From CAYTPI01 sp964439625 (lineage in GTDB: Bacteria; Chloroflexota; Anaerolineae; Aggregatilineales; UBA3940), in NCBI GenBank assembly GCA_964439625.1, contig CAYTPI010000001.1, positions 335,191 through 399,190 of the forward strand: DNA of 64,000 nucleotides. Reading direction: 5' to 3'. The position numbers and the translations under genes are program-made. The notes under the pieces were generated by a model, which was given only the letters and a program-made list of their open reading frames with translations, was not told the origin of the DNA and made no database searches. This document shows positions 43,180 through 52,110 of this stretch, in pieces (position 1 is the first letter of the stretch; each line of letters opens with the position of its first letter).

Positions 43180-44877
43180 TTATTCGGTTAAGGTCCATTC
43201 AAATGTCGAAGTCAGCGTTGTGTTGGGCAAATCCCACGTTGTATTTTGATCACAGGTTGTCGCTCTTAGGTCATATGTCCCAGACGGGAACTGAAGCGCG
43301 ATCTGCTGAGCACTAGGCAAACTTTGGGACTGCCCGAAATGATCACCGCGCAGCGCATCACCGGGCGGGACGACAAATATGAAGCATACTTCTAGTGACG
43401 TTTGGTTAATGATCGTCAGCGTTGTCTCGGCGGCCCCATCAACGACAAAGTCGTGGGCTTCGCCGCTGGCAACAGCCACATCGAAGTCGTAAGCATTGTA
43501 CAAGTTGGACTCACAGAACTCAGCGCGGAACCAGTGCGTTCCAGCAGGAATTTCTGCCGACAGTAGGCTGCTGCCGGGGGCAATTGTAAAGGTGTCGCCC
43601 AGCACGTTCTCACTCCACTCGTCGAGGTTTGTGCCTGGTTGCCGGAAGTAAACACCACATATTTCTTGGACCGAACTGTTGACCACGTTCAACTCAGCAC
43701 CGCCTCCTCCATAGACGTTGGCAGCGAAGCCGCTGTTATTACCTGAAACCGGATCACCACCGCTGCTGGTTGGCAGCAGAAACAGTAGGATAATCCCTGC
43801 GACCGAGATGACAGCACATAACCCAATAATTGCCAAGGCCCCAATGCCGAGGCCGCCGAATACGCGCAAAAAACCAGATTTTTTCGGCTGCTCAGCGTTT
43901 GTTGAACTAAGCGCCGCCTGTGAGCCAATTTGTGCTACACTAGAATTGGCGGGCACCGGTGCGCTCATAGGGGCAGGGGCTGCCTCTAGCAGTGGCTCAG
44001 TTTTTGGTGGTGCTTTCACTGACGATGTGTTCCCCGCAATGGCATCATCAAGCGCTTTCGCCATCTCGGTGGCTGACTTATAGCGATCATTAGGGTTTTT
44101 AGACATCGCCTTATTAACCACGTCTGCCACCGCTGTTGGTACGTCAGGGCGTGTTAGGCGTAGGTCTGGTACTGGGCGCGTGGCGTGGGCCATCATCACA
44201 CTGAGGGGGGTCTCACCTTGAAAGGGTGCACTGCCCGTTAAGGCCTCGTACAGTGTGACTCCCAACGCATAAATATCGACGGCAGTTGTGACTTCGCCTC
44301 GTTCTGCCATCTCTGGGGCCATATATGAGGGTGTACCGATCACCCCACTACCTGTTAAATTGACGGTAGACTCGCTCATCTTAGCGATGCCGAAGTCCGC
44401 TAATACAGCGTCGCCGTATTCGCTCATCAAGACGTTGCTGGGCTTAAAGTCGCGGTGGATAATGCCCTTACGGTGAGCGTGGTCAAGACCTTCTGCAACC
44501 TGCCGGATCACCTTAGCGATTTCCCGAAGTGTCATGCCGCCCTTTTCGATCTTGTCGGCGAGGGTGCCGCCGGGCATGTAGGCCATCACGATATATGGGC
44601 TATCGTCAACCTGACCGTAATCGTAAACGGGCAGCACTCGTGGGTGCTGTAGGTTGGCGATCACCTTGACCTCACGTTGGAAGCGTTCGAGAAAGCTGGG
44701 GTCGTGCAAAAAGTGACGTGGCATCACTTTGACGGCAACCTGTCTGCCTATCGATGCCTGATCCGCCAGATAGACGCTTGCCATACCGCCGCGCCCTAGT
44801 TTTTTTGTAATTTTATACTGCCCTAATTCCTGACCGATCAGGTTGTCAGAGGGGATGGGTGATTTGTCGTCAGGCAT
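43180..44877 (-). CDS. Transmembrane Ser/Thr protein kinase, copy 1
   Basis: A 565-residue bacterial Hanks-type kinase. Residues 21-285 form the kinase domain: G-loop LGRGGMASVY (27-36), Lys50 in VAVKVM, catalytic HRDFKPSN (141-148), DFG 161-163 and APE 187-189. The activation loop (STVNLTGSGVIGTPSY) has Thr/Ser sites. A linker, one membrane helix (about 345-368) and an extracellular beta-rich region with two related modules containing paired Cys (EICGVYFRQPG, EVCFIFVVPPG) follow. The HRD is followed by Phe rather than the usual Ile/Leu. Probably autophosphorylating; FHA proteins in this window are candidate readers. Confidence 0.93.
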   Translation of the reverse strand: MPDDKSPIPSDNLIGQELGQYKITKKLGRGGMASVYLADQASIGRQVAVKVMPRHFLHDPSFLERFQREVKVIANLQHPRVLPVYDYGQVDDSPYIVMAYMPGGTLADKIEKGGMTLREIAKVIRQVAEGLDHAHRKGIIHRDFKPSNVLMSEYGDAVLADFGIAKMSESTVNLTGSGVIGTPSYMAPEMAERGEVTTAVDIYALGVTLYEALTGSAPFQGETPLSVMMAHATRPVPDLRLTRPDVPTAVADVVNKAMSKNPNDRYKSATEMAKALDDAIAGNTSSVKAPPKTEPLLEAAPAPMSAPVPANSSVAQIGSQAALSSTNAEQPKKSGFLRVFGGLGIGALAIIGLCAVISVAGIILLFLLPTSSGGDPVSGNNSGFAANVYGGGGAELNVVNSSVQEICGVYFRQPGTNLDEWSENVLGDTFTIAPGSSLLSAEIPAGTHWFRAEFCESNLYNAYDFDVAVASGEAHDFVVDGAAETTLTIINQTSLEVCFIFVVPPGDALRGDHFGQSQSLPSAQQIALQFPSGTYDLRATTCDQNTTWDLPNTTLTSTFEWTLTE

Positions 44878-45058
44878 GAAAATCTCTCAACACTGTATTA
44901 ATTCTGTTGTGCACCCTTAGTTTGACGCACGAAGGGGTCAACCGCAAGTGGTCTCCGGCGAGATACTTCTTGCCAGCTAAACGCTGCGCTTCTTCACCAA
45001 TCGGTTGTACAATGGAGATGTACACTTGGTTACCGTGCCGACATAAATGGAGATGATC

Positions 45059-45262
45059 ATGCCGCAATGGGAACACTGTGAACTGGTTGGTAAACAAATC
45101 ACTTACTTGACGAAAGGCTTGTTCAATAAAGACAGTAAAGCTATGGAGACGGGTGCTTGGAAGGAACTGACCGAAGGTAACTGGGAGCTGGTCAGCGTTG
45201 TGCCAGATAGTGATGGCGTCTTCCATTATTTCTTCAAGCGACCTGTGCCAACAGCGGAATAG
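45059..45262 (+). CDS. Small DUF4177-like protein
   Basis: A protein of about 67 residues with the strand pattern WEHCELVGKQITYL...WKELTEGNWELVSVVPDSDGVFHYFFKRP, resembling DUF4177 (a small alpha/beta fold of unknown role). ATG 45059 has GGAG 6 bases upstream, better than ATG 45047, which overlaps that element. A GNAT gene follows 4 bases later, so the two are probably co-transcribed. Confidence 0.65.
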   Translation: MPQWEHCELVGKQITYLTKGLFNKDSKAMETGAWKELTEGNWELVSVVPDSDGVFHYFFKRPVPTAE

Positions 45263-45266
45263 CCAG

Positions 45267-45809
45267 ATGAAGCCGACGATGAGAACTGACGTTTATGCGC
45301 GGGGGCAAATGCCGCCCGACCTTCAGCAGGACTACAATATCTGGGAAGATCGCATCTTTGAAGGTAGCAATGACCCAGTTGATTGGGCACATCAAGATTA
45401 TTTCATGCTGCTGTGGGGTGATGACGAGTGGACATCTGCTGTTGGAATCATCGATGGTACTGTCACAGTCGCTGGCTTAACGTTGCCTGTCGGTGGGGTC
45501 ACCACAGTGATGACCAAACCGCATCATCGGTGCAAGGGGTATGCCGCCTATCTGGTGCAGCAGTCGGTAACATTCATCACTGACCAACTCCGCCTGCCGT
45601 TTGGTTTTCTAGTCTGTAAGCCACCATTGGAAGCATTCTATGCCAGCCTAGGGTGGGTCACAGCGCAGACCAGCAGCCCACCTTTGTTTCGGCAGCAGAA
45701 CACTCGTGAGGTGCATCAGCTCCAGGAATACACAGTGCCGATGTACTATCTATGCGCTGATCAAGCCTGGCCTGACGGCCAAATTTATTTCGAAGGTGCC
45801 CCATGGTAA
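45267..45809 (+). CDS. GNAT-like N-acetyltransferase
   Basis: About 180 residues. A central GNAT motif is VGGVTTVMTKPHHRCKGYAAYLV, where R-C-K-G-Y-A is the acetyl-CoA loop (R/Q-x-x-G-x-A), and LEAFYASLGW is the C-terminal signature. Its overall pattern is like the aminoglycoside 2'-N-acetyltransferase/Eis-like small GNATs, but the substrate cannot be inferred. ATG 45267 follows the small upstream gene by 4 bases. The frame extends further upstream but overlaps that gene. Confidence 0.75.
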   Translation: MKPTMRTDVYARGQMPPDLQQDYNIWEDRIFEGSNDPVDWAHQDYFMLLWGDDEWTSAVGIIDGTVTVAGLTLPVGGVTTVMTKPHHRCKGYAAYLVQQSVTFITDQLRLPFGFLVCKPPLEAFYASLGWVTAQTSSPPLFRQQNTREVHQLQEYTVPMYYLCADQAWPDGQIYFEGAPW

Positions 45810-45912
45810 CGGGAGACAATCCCACGCCTATTTTTAGTGCTTGCCCAAAACATGCCCATCTGCTCCCGACGTGTGCTGGGTTGCCAATTGTGAGTGTGAG
45901 GACCGCTCGCAT

Positions 45913-46647
45913 TTACTCGGTGTTACTGGCGACCTGTTGGGCAAAGGCATAGAGTGGGGGGCCGAGGTCAATCTGTTCATCGGTCACATATTCGACGACA
46001 CCATAGGAGGTCCCTCGGTAAAAGTGGACAGTCACTGTACCAGGGTTGAAGAAGCCAGCTTCCCAAGTGCCGTCTAGTGTCTGCACTCCATTCATGCTGG
46101 TGGCTGTCGCTCGCTCAAAATCGTAATAGGCTCTGGCTGCACTCGGAGTTTGGAACAAACGAGCAGCATAATTGGCACTGGCATTGTTCGACAAGCGATA
46201 TTGACATAATGTTATCGAGCCGTTTTGTTCAAACATCGTCACGGTTCTTTCCACAGTGCTCAGACCGAATATTTGTTGTATCGACCCGTCATCAATCGCT
46301 GCTTGGCAGAATGCATCCTGAAATTCAATCGCGATGGACTGCGCCACTGTTGGCACTGCGGTTGACGGTATGTCAGTGGCTATCACCTGCGACTCAGCAG
46401 CGGTGGTTGGCTCCGTCCCGCTGACTGTGACTTCAACAGTTGGTTGTTGCTGGTTTGGCTCTGCTTGAGTCTCAGAGAGGTCGGGGTCTATGCTCTCGGT
46501 TGCTGGAGTCTGGGTTGCTGCCAGCGTTTCAGTTTCTAATTCGGATGTTGTGGTGTCGTCGTTGGTTTCGTTCCCTACCTCGGCCTGACGACAGCCTGCT
46601 GTGATGAGCAGTAGCGTTGCTATCAGACTAATTGTGCGGTATTTCAT
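45913..46647 (-). CDS. Hypothetical lipoprotein
   Basis: A 244-residue protein with a lipobox signal (LLLITAGC), a Thr/Glu-rich linker of about 85 residues and a C-terminal domain of about 130 residues with two Cys (AFCQAAIDDG, LCQYRLS) that may form a disulphide. The family is unrecognised. ATG 46647 is chosen because it starts the signal peptide; the frame opens upstream at 46776. It lies 34 bases downstream of the alpha/beta hydrolase lipoprotein on the same strand. Confidence 0.7.
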   Translation of the reverse strand: MKYRTISLIATLLLITAGCRQAEVGNETNDDTTTSELETETLAATQTPATESIDPDLSETQAEPNQQQPTVEVTVSGTEPTTAAESQVIATDIPSTAVPTVAQSIAIEFQDAFCQAAIDDGSIQQIFGLSTVERTVTMFEQNGSITLCQYRLSNNASANYAARLFQTPSAARAYYDFERATATSMNGVQTLDGTWEAGFFNPGTVTVHFYRGTSYGVVEYVTDEQIDLGPPLYAFAQQVASNTE

Positions 46648-46681
46648 GCGCACCTTTCTGCTGGATGTAATTATCGGTTCT

Positions 46682-47788
46682 TTACTCAGCCTGCTTGACG
46701 TATTTATCAAAGAAAAACAGCGACCGCTCCATCGCTGTATTGAAGTTCTGCGAGATATTATGATCATCACCTTCATAGATATTCAGGTCAACATATTGAC
46801 CGGCTGCTGTCATTTCCTCTGCCAAAATTTCTGAGAAGGTGTACGGTACGGACTCATCACCAGTGGTGTGGTGTAGTTGGATCGGCCCTGAAAGATCATC
46901 AAGATACGAATTCGATGAGATTGATGCCCAGAACTCTGGGTTTTCTTCAGGGTAACCATACTGCTCAATCAGGTTAATCCGCCAGCGGCCTCGATCAGAA
47001 TTAGGGTTGGGGGTGGGGGTTGGCCCAGTGCCGCGCCGCCACAAACTGATTAGGTCAGGGTATGAGACAACGACGCCTGCCCAGATGACACCAGCTTTGA
47101 TATCATCCCGAACGACCATTGACCGCAGCGTGATGTGCCCGCCCATGGAGTGTCCCCACATACCAATGCGATCAACATCAGCATCAGGGTAGCGCTTGAT
47201 CGACCCAAGTGCATTTAATACATCGATTGTGTAGGCTGGTGAGCTATAGCCCCCGGTCGCCTCGCCTTCGGAGAAGCCATGCCCTCGATAGTCAGGCCGC
47301 ATCACAATGTATTGATGGCGTGCGAAGCCATCGACGTATGCAATGTAGCGTTCAGTTGTACGATATATTTCCGGTGGAATGTAACCATGGTTAAAGATGA
47401 TCACAGGCCAGCCGCTTTCCGGAACTTCGCCTTGTGGAACCGTCAGTAGGGCATACTGTTTGTAGCCTTCGGATAGATACGAGACGATGTAGCGGTCGTA
47501 GTTAAAACCCGGTTCCAGCGTCTCTTCAAACACCAAGTCACTACCGGGATACTCCTGCGCCCGGATGATGTCAATCATTAATGGGTGCGGCAAATCAGTT
47601 GGTTCTGGTGTGGATGCTATCTCCGTTGGATTGTCCGTCGCTGTGGCAGCAGGCTTTTCAGCATCTTTCACAGGTGGTGGGGTGCTGGTGGTGGCTGCTG
47701 GCGCTGTGGCAACTGGTGTAGGCGCTGCACAGGCTGTCATTAGGATAATAAACACACTGAGCAGCAGCGTATGGAAGTAGTTAGTCAT
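46682..47788 (-). CDS. Alpha/beta-hydrolase lipoprotein (S9/dienelactone-hydrolase-like)
   Basis: A 368-residue lipoprotein (lipobox LMTAC, Thr/Pro linker) with an alpha/beta hydrolase domain from about residue 75. An oxyanion-type HGY lies in FNHGYIPPE, then RPDYRGHGFSEG, the nucleophile elbow GHSMGGH, an Asp in TTGDESVP and a His in GDDHNIS. These form a complete Ser-Asp-His triad. It is predicted to be on the outer face, with peptidase or esterase activity. Probably the first gene of a pair with the lipoprotein downstream. Confidence 0.86.
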   Translation of the reverse strand: MTNYFHTLLLSVFIILMTACAAPTPVATAPAATTSTPPPVKDAEKPAATATDNPTEIASTPEPTDLPHPLMIDIIRAQEYPGSDLVFEETLEPGFNYDRYIVSYLSEGYKQYALLTVPQGEVPESGWPVIIFNHGYIPPEIYRTTERYIAYVDGFARHQYIVMRPDYRGHGFSEGEATGGYSSPAYTIDVLNALGSIKRYPDADVDRIGMWGHSMGGHITLRSMVVRDDIKAGVIWAGVVVSYPDLISLWRRGTGPTPTPNPNSDRGRWRINLIEQYGYPEENPEFWASISSNSYLDDLSGPIQLHHTTGDESVPYTFSEILAEEMTAAGQYVDLNIYEGDDHNISQNFNTAMERSLFFFDKYVKQAE

Positions 47789-47859
47789 TCTATGATGTTA
47801 CCAACTCAATTCTTTTCGTAGACCACTCATAATACACGACCAGCGTATAAATGCAGCGC

Positions 47860-48465
47860 TTATTCGTCAATAAATGGTGTCAATACCTTGAAGTCTTCTA
47901 ATAGCGTAGCTTTCTGCTCCCGACGATACAGTGCGACGGCTGGGTGATACAATGGCACCAGTTTTGCAACCCCATATGATGTGTTGATATCAAGGACTTG
48001 CCCATGTACCTTGCTAATTTTGCTGCCCTTTTGCGGTGAGTCGAAGGTATCCATAATGAATTCCATCGAAAAACGACCCAGCGTAGCGATCACTTTAGGT
48101 TGAATGATGCTGATCTGGCGCACGAGGAAGGGAGCGTATAATTCAATCTCGTCTTTGCGCGGGTCGCGGTTATCCGGCGGGCGGTCTTTGACGATGTTCG
48201 TCACGTAGACTTTGTCACGGTCAAGCTCGATTGATGCTAAGAGTTCATCCAGCACGCGGCCTGACGCGCCACAGAAGGGGATGCCACGTTTGGCCTCGTT
48301 CTCACCGGGGGCTTCACCGATGAACATGATCGAGGCGTTGTGGTCTCCCTGGCCTAACACCGGATGGTAGTTGTTGGAGACCCGAAATTCATATAGTGGG
48401 GAGTCCGTCAGATTGATGATCTCGTCGCGTATTTCGCGTAGTGCTTCTGTTTGTTCAGCAGTCAT
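47860..48465 (-). CDS. Family 4 uracil-DNA glycosylase homologue without Fe-S cysteines
   Basis: A 201-residue uracil-DNA glycosylase-superfamily protein. Motif A is GEAPGENEAKRGIPFCG (residues 50-66), then TNIVKDRPPDNRDP (89-102), ATLGRFSMEF and motif B LYHPAVALYR with the active-site His. All four cysteines that hold the 4Fe-4S cluster in family 4 enzymes are replaced: the N-terminal CxxC reads LTDS (Leu19, Ser22), the VKC position is Asp94 and the ACxPFL position is Tyr110. The fold is otherwise well kept. A GAGGAAA ribosome binding site lies upstream. Confidence 0.85.
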   Translation of the reverse strand: MTAEQTEALREIRDEIINLTDSPLYEFRVSNNYHPVLGQGDHNASIMFIGEAPGENEAKRGIPFCGASGRVLDELLASIELDRDKVYVTNIVKDRPPDNRDPRKDEIELYAPFLVRQISIIQPKVIATLGRFSMEFIMDTFDSPQKGSKISKVHGQVLDINTSYGVAKLVPLYHPAVALYRREQKATLLEDFKVLTPFIDE

Positions 48466-48535
48466 AAATATCTGTTTTCCTCAATAATCGAACAAAGGAA
48501 CCGTACCGAGTTAAAAATCGGTTTGCAAATGTCGG

Positions 48536-49243
48536 CTAGTCGCTTTGCTTGAGCATTCGTAATTTAATCGCCATACCCTCAGCCGCCACGTTGATTAGCG
48601 TCTCAACAACGGCGTCATCGGCTTGGTATGGCCCACCGAAACTGCCGTCACCTAGAATGGCTCGTAATTGTTCTGCGTCAGTGATGCCTAGCAAGTTTGC
48701 ATTGGGCTTTGGCTCAGATGGTAGCTCGCGAACAGTTTCGACTTCATTGAAAGGCAGCTTTTCGAACCAGTTGCCGTGGTTAGGGGGCAGCCCAGCTTTT
48801 TCTGCGATTGAAAGCACATGGTGATCCCGAAACCACTCAAACAGTTCTAAGGTCACTTTAGGCTGGTCTTCCCTTAGACTATCCATTACCTCGATGATAG
48901 CTTCAGTGTTGCCGCCGTGCCCATTGCTCACCAGTACGCGCCGAAAGCCCTGCCCAATAAGGGATGTCAGCACATCAGTCAATAAGCTGGTAAAGGTATC
49001 TCTGTTTAGGCTGACGGTGCCGGGGTAGGCAGAAAATACGTCCGATATACCGTAGGACAAAGGCGGTGCAATGAGCACCTTGAGGTCGGCACAAACTACG
49101 CGCGCCAACATCAACGGGGTGTTCAAGCCAGTTGTTAAACTGAGATAAGCATGTTGGTGGCAGGTGCCTGTTAACACAACGACGCGACTATCTTGCTCAA
49201 GGTAATGCTCAATGTCCATCCAATTAAATTGATTGAACAGCAT
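48536..49243 (-). CDS. Creatininase-family protein with altered metal site
   Basis: A 235-residue member of the creatininase/creatinine amidohydrolase fold. NGHGGNTEAI is the conserved central metal motif, and PPLSYGISD and the late PFNEVETVRE match the family. The N-terminal signature, normally GSxEQHGxHLPLxTD, is GTCHQHAYLSLTTG here: the Glu ligand is His, the Asp ligand is Gly, and the second His is Tyr. It may bind metals differently or be inactive. The substrate is unknown. AGGAAG lies upstream of ATG 49243. Confidence 0.78.
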   Translation of the reverse strand: MLFNQFNWMDIEHYLEQDSRVVVLTGTCHQHAYLSLTTGLNTPLMLARVVCADLKVLIAPPLSYGISDVFSAYPGTVSLNRDTFTSLLTDVLTSLIGQGFRRVLVSNGHGGNTEAIIEVMDSLREDQPKVTLELFEWFRDHHVLSIAEKAGLPPNHGNWFEKLPFNEVETVRELPSEPKPNANLLGITDAEQLRAILGDGSFGGPYQADDAVVETLINVAAEGMAIKLRMLKQSD

Positions 49244-49297
49244 GTCTCTGCTTCCTATCTCGTTATAGTTCTAAGGGATTGTAGCGAATTGTCGCGT

Positions 49298-50050
49298 TCA
49301 ACCGAGATAAATCAGACGGATCAGCGCTAGGTTAGAGAAGATCAGCAGCAAAGCATACATGATGCGCAGCGGCATATTCTGGTTTTGTAGCCTTTGCGGT
49401 TCGTCTTGCCTGATCGGGTAGACCGACAGCGCCATAATGACGCCCACGCCCAGCGATGTTGTCAACAACAAGCTGACGTTAGCCTGACCGATCAGTGCGA
49501 TGAGCATCAGGAAAGCTGCAGCGATTGGGCGAACTGGGTTGGCGTTAACAAAAAACAGCGAGAATGCGAAGCCCATAGCGAAACCACCCCCAAGGGCGAC
49601 CCCAAACAATGCATTTTGTTCACGGCTTGCAATATCAAAGAAGCCGCCTGGCACCCTAATTGTGACAGTCAGGGCTAGCGCCATGGCAAAGCTTGCAATT
49701 AAAGCAGCTGTCTTAATCGCTGGAGCGCGGGGGCCGTCTGGTACGTACACCGCACTGACAATGTATGCTGCCAGGACGCCAGCCACGCCAACCCATGGGG
49801 AAAATAATGTTTCTGGGGTCTGGAGGATGTTCAGGGCGCGGGCTAGTACCACCAGCATAATGGGCAGCCAAATAAAAAATGCGGTTAGTCGCATCGCGAT
49901 CTGCCGCATAGCTTTATTCCTAGCTAATGCCCGAACTTGGTTGGTGTCAAATAACAGCCAGCGCAAGACATTAAAATAGTCAATTGGGTTGACTGCTGAA
50001 ACCGTTGTCTCTCGTGTGCCTTGAGTTGATTGTTCGCTATTGTCAGTCAA
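49298..50050 (-). CDS. Hypothetical polytopic membrane protein
   Basis: A 250-residue protein with about seven membrane helices after a 35-residue soluble N-terminus that ends in NPIDYFNVLRWLLFD. The family is unrecognised. The start is TTG 50050, 17 bases after the stop of the upstream gene; no ATG of useful position exists in the N-terminal region. Probably part of a minus-strand set with the two genes upstream (50068-51211). Confidence 0.6.
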   Translation of the reverse strand: MTDNSEQSTQGTRETTVSAVNPIDYFNVLRWLLFDTNQVRALARNKAMRQIAMRLTAFFIWLPIMLVVLARALNILQTPETLFSPWVGVAGVLAAYIVSAVYVPDGPRAPAIKTAALIASFAMALALTVTIRVPGGFFDIASREQNALFGVALGGGFAMGFAFSLFFVNANPVRPIAAAFLMLIALIGQANVSLLLTTSLGVGVIMALSVYPIRQDEPQRLQNQNMPLRIMYALLLIFSNLALIRLIYLG

Positions 50051-50067
50051 TTTTTAGTGACGTCTCT

Positions 50068-50358
50068 CTATTGTTGCTCGCTGTTGTAACCAATAATCGG
50101 GCCCGCCATTTGAACAACGACTTCAACCCCTTCGATCTGGTCAGGGATGCTTGAATTGATAATTCGGCGACTGCGTTTGAGGCTCTTGCCCTCTTCGACA
50201 GTAACGATCAAACAGGGTTGATCTGTAAAGCTACCATCGTCTTCTTGAAGATAGCTAATACCAACGCCAACCACACCTGGTTTGCCCATCAACTGCTTTT
50301 CGTAGCGGCGCTTAACCGATTTCACATGGTCTAAATTGGCAGGGTTTTGGTTAAACAT
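50068..50358 (-). CDS. Small protein resembling trypsin-like protease prodomains
   Basis: About 96 residues. A helical start (NLDHVKSVKRRYEKQLMG) leads to KPGVVGVGISYLQEDDGSFT, then LIVTVEEGKSL, IPDQIEGVEVVV and GPI. This pattern (GVVGVGVG...CLVVYVE...IP..I.GV.VDVVEVG) occurs N-terminal to some bacterial trypsin-like peptidases; here it stands alone without a protease domain. ATG 50358 is preferred; ATG 50367 and the frame start at 50412 are alternatives that overlap the upstream gene. Confidence 0.6.
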   Translation of the reverse strand: MFNQNPANLDHVKSVKRRYEKQLMGKPGVVGVGISYLQEDDGSFTDQPCLIVTVEEGKSLKRSRRIINSSIPDQIEGVEVVVQMAGPIIGYNSEQQ

Positions 50359-50368
50359 AATCACCATC

Positions 50369-51211
50369 TTATACAAGCCACCGCCCGAATATTGCTGTGG
50401 CTTGGCTAACATACCTCTCTTCTTCTATTGTATACGCATCTCGATGTCCAGCATCTCGCACATGCCAATGTGTGGTGTTTTCTGGAAGGCTGTCGAGGAG
50501 CGTTGTGCAAATATTTTCAGGGAGAAGCGGGTCTTGCCCTCCTGTGATCAAGTGTACGGCTTTCTTGCTTGTTTCTAACGTCTGTTCCGTTAGCCTTAAC
50601 GATTGCAGTGATTGCCCTAACCGAATACGGATCATAAGTAGTACAATTGGTGTCATTGTGGTGGCGAAAATACCATACCTCTGATGCAGTGTGCCGCGGA
50701 TTACGGTTGCGGCATCATACATGGGGCTGTCAGCGATCACGCCCATAATGCGCGGATCACTACTTCTTAATGCTACAGCGGCTCCCATAGAAAAACCAAG
50801 GATACCGACAGTCTGTATCCCTTCACTTTGTACATAGTCGAGTACGCCACTGAGGTCGTTGCCTTCGCTTAGACCGAACGTACTTCGCTGTCCGCCACTT
50901 TGACCGCGCCCACGCCAATCAAACAGAACGACGCTAACCCCAGAGTGACTCAAAGACCGAGCCACTGGGACATCACGCAGCATGGTTTGTGAATGCCCGC
51001 CACAGATTACAACTACTGGCCTAGCTCTATGGTTGAACCACAGCCCATTGAGTGTGATCTTGTCGCGTGCATGACATGTGATCTGTTTCACATCATTGGG
51101 AGGGAGGTCGGTAGTCGTGCGACGCTTCAAAATTTGCCCGCTAATGAGCCATCCAGAAAGCAACAGCAGCATTACAATGATCATAAGTACGAGCGCGAGA
51201 TCAACCAGCAT
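50369..51211 (-). CDS. Alpha/beta hydrolase, membrane-anchored
   Basis: A 280-residue protein with an N-terminal membrane helix (residues 3-25) and an alpha/beta hydrolase domain: VVICGGHSQTM, FDWRGRGQSGGQ, the nucleophile elbow GFSMGAA, Asp in ITGGQDPLLPEN and His in DAGHRDAY. It resembles BAAT/YqkD-like hydrolases with an anchored topology. The substrate is unknown. It is followed 10 bases later on the same strand by the small prodomain-like protein. Confidence 0.86.
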   Translation of the reverse strand: MLVDLALVLMIIVMLLLLSGWLISGQILKRRTTTDLPPNDVKQITCHARDKITLNGLWFNHRARPVVVICGGHSQTMLRDVPVARSLSHSGVSVVLFDWRGRGQSGGQRSTFGLSEGNDLSGVLDYVQSEGIQTVGILGFSMGAAVALRSSDPRIMGVIADSPMYDAATVIRGTLHQRYGIFATTMTPIVLLMIRIRLGQSLQSLRLTEQTLETSKKAVHLITGGQDPLLPENICTTLLDSLPENTTHWHVRDAGHRDAYTIEEERYVSQATAIFGRWLV

Positions 51212-51405
51212 AGGATTCTCGAACAGTTGTCAACAGTATTATGCTGATAATACCGCACGATATGAGCGCAGACAGTTCGTAGGTTGGAAAGTAGGAAATA
51301 GGTAGGGAGTATGTCAAATTCTGACGTGATACCTACATTGATGCGATAAATTTTGCGATATATATCTTCGCCATTAGTAATGGTATCAGGTGAGTAACAA
51401 ACTAG

Positions 51406-52053
51406 ATGCGAACGCTCCTTAGAAGAATGGTTAAACTCACAGCGAACTTTGTGCTGCTCTCAAGTTTTTCTTTGGTGATGCTGCCTTTCGCCATCCGGGG
51501 AAGCACGGCAGTGGTTTACCGCGGCAGCACGCATACGGTTGAATCTGCGCCAGAAAGATCGGTTGCCATCATCTTTGGGGCGCGGGCCTATTCAAGTGGG
51601 CGGCTGAGTGCGATGCTGGCTGATCGTGTCGAAACTGGCATCGATCTTTATAACGCCGGCAAAGTCGATTACCTACTAATGTCAGGCGATTCTGGCCCTG
51701 AAAGTAACAATGAACCAGAGGCCATGCGCCAGTACGCGCTTAACCGCGGCATCCCTGCTGAAGCCATCATAACTGATCCCTACGGTCGTCGTAGTTACGA
51801 TACGTGTTACCGTGCTCGGCATACTTATGGTGTTGAGGATGCGGTCGTTGTTTCGCAGAATTTCCATCTAGACCGTATTCTACTGCTGTGTAACGCTTTG
51901 GGTGTTGACTCCATAGGTGTTTTCGCAGACTATCAGCGCCCGTGGGGGTACTCCGAGCGCTCACTGAGCTATAGTCGCACACGCGAAATCCCTGCTACTT
52001 TGTTAGCCGTCGCTGACCTTATCCGTAGAGAACCGCCACCTAGTATCCAATAG
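51406..52053 (+). CDS. SanA/YdcF-like DUF218 envelope protein
   Basis: A 215-residue protein with one N-terminal membrane helix (residues 8-30) and a DUF218 domain: VAIIFGARAYSSGRLSAMLADRV, LLMSGDSGPESNNEP, GIPAEAIITDPYGRRSYDTC and VVSQNFHLDRILLLCNALG. It matches the SanA branch, implicated in envelope integrity and vancomycin tolerance in enterobacteria; the biochemical role is unsettled. A terminator shared with rpsD follows. Confidence 0.88.
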   Translation: MRTLLRRMVKLTANFVLLSSFSLVMLPFAIRGSTAVVYRGSTHTVESAPERSVAIIFGARAYSSGRLSAMLADRVETGIDLYNAGKVDYLLMSGDSGPESNNEPEAMRQYALNRGIPAEAIITDPYGRRSYDTCYRARHTYGVEDAVVVSQNFHLDRILLLCNALGVDSIGVFADYQRPWGYSERSLSYSRTREIPATLLAVADLIRREPPPSIQ

Positions 52054-52061
52054 ATAGCAAA

Positions 52062-52086
52062 AAACCCGCCAGCGGCGGGTTTCTTC
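52062..52086. terminator. Bidirectional terminator between sanA-like gene and rpsD
   Basis: AAACCCGCC (52062-52070) pairs with GGCGGGTTT (52074-52082) with a 3-base loop. A-rich sequence lies to the left and T-rich to the right, between converging genes. Confidence 0.85.
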
Positions 52087-52110
52087 CTTTGATAGTGATT
52101 TGGCTGTGTG

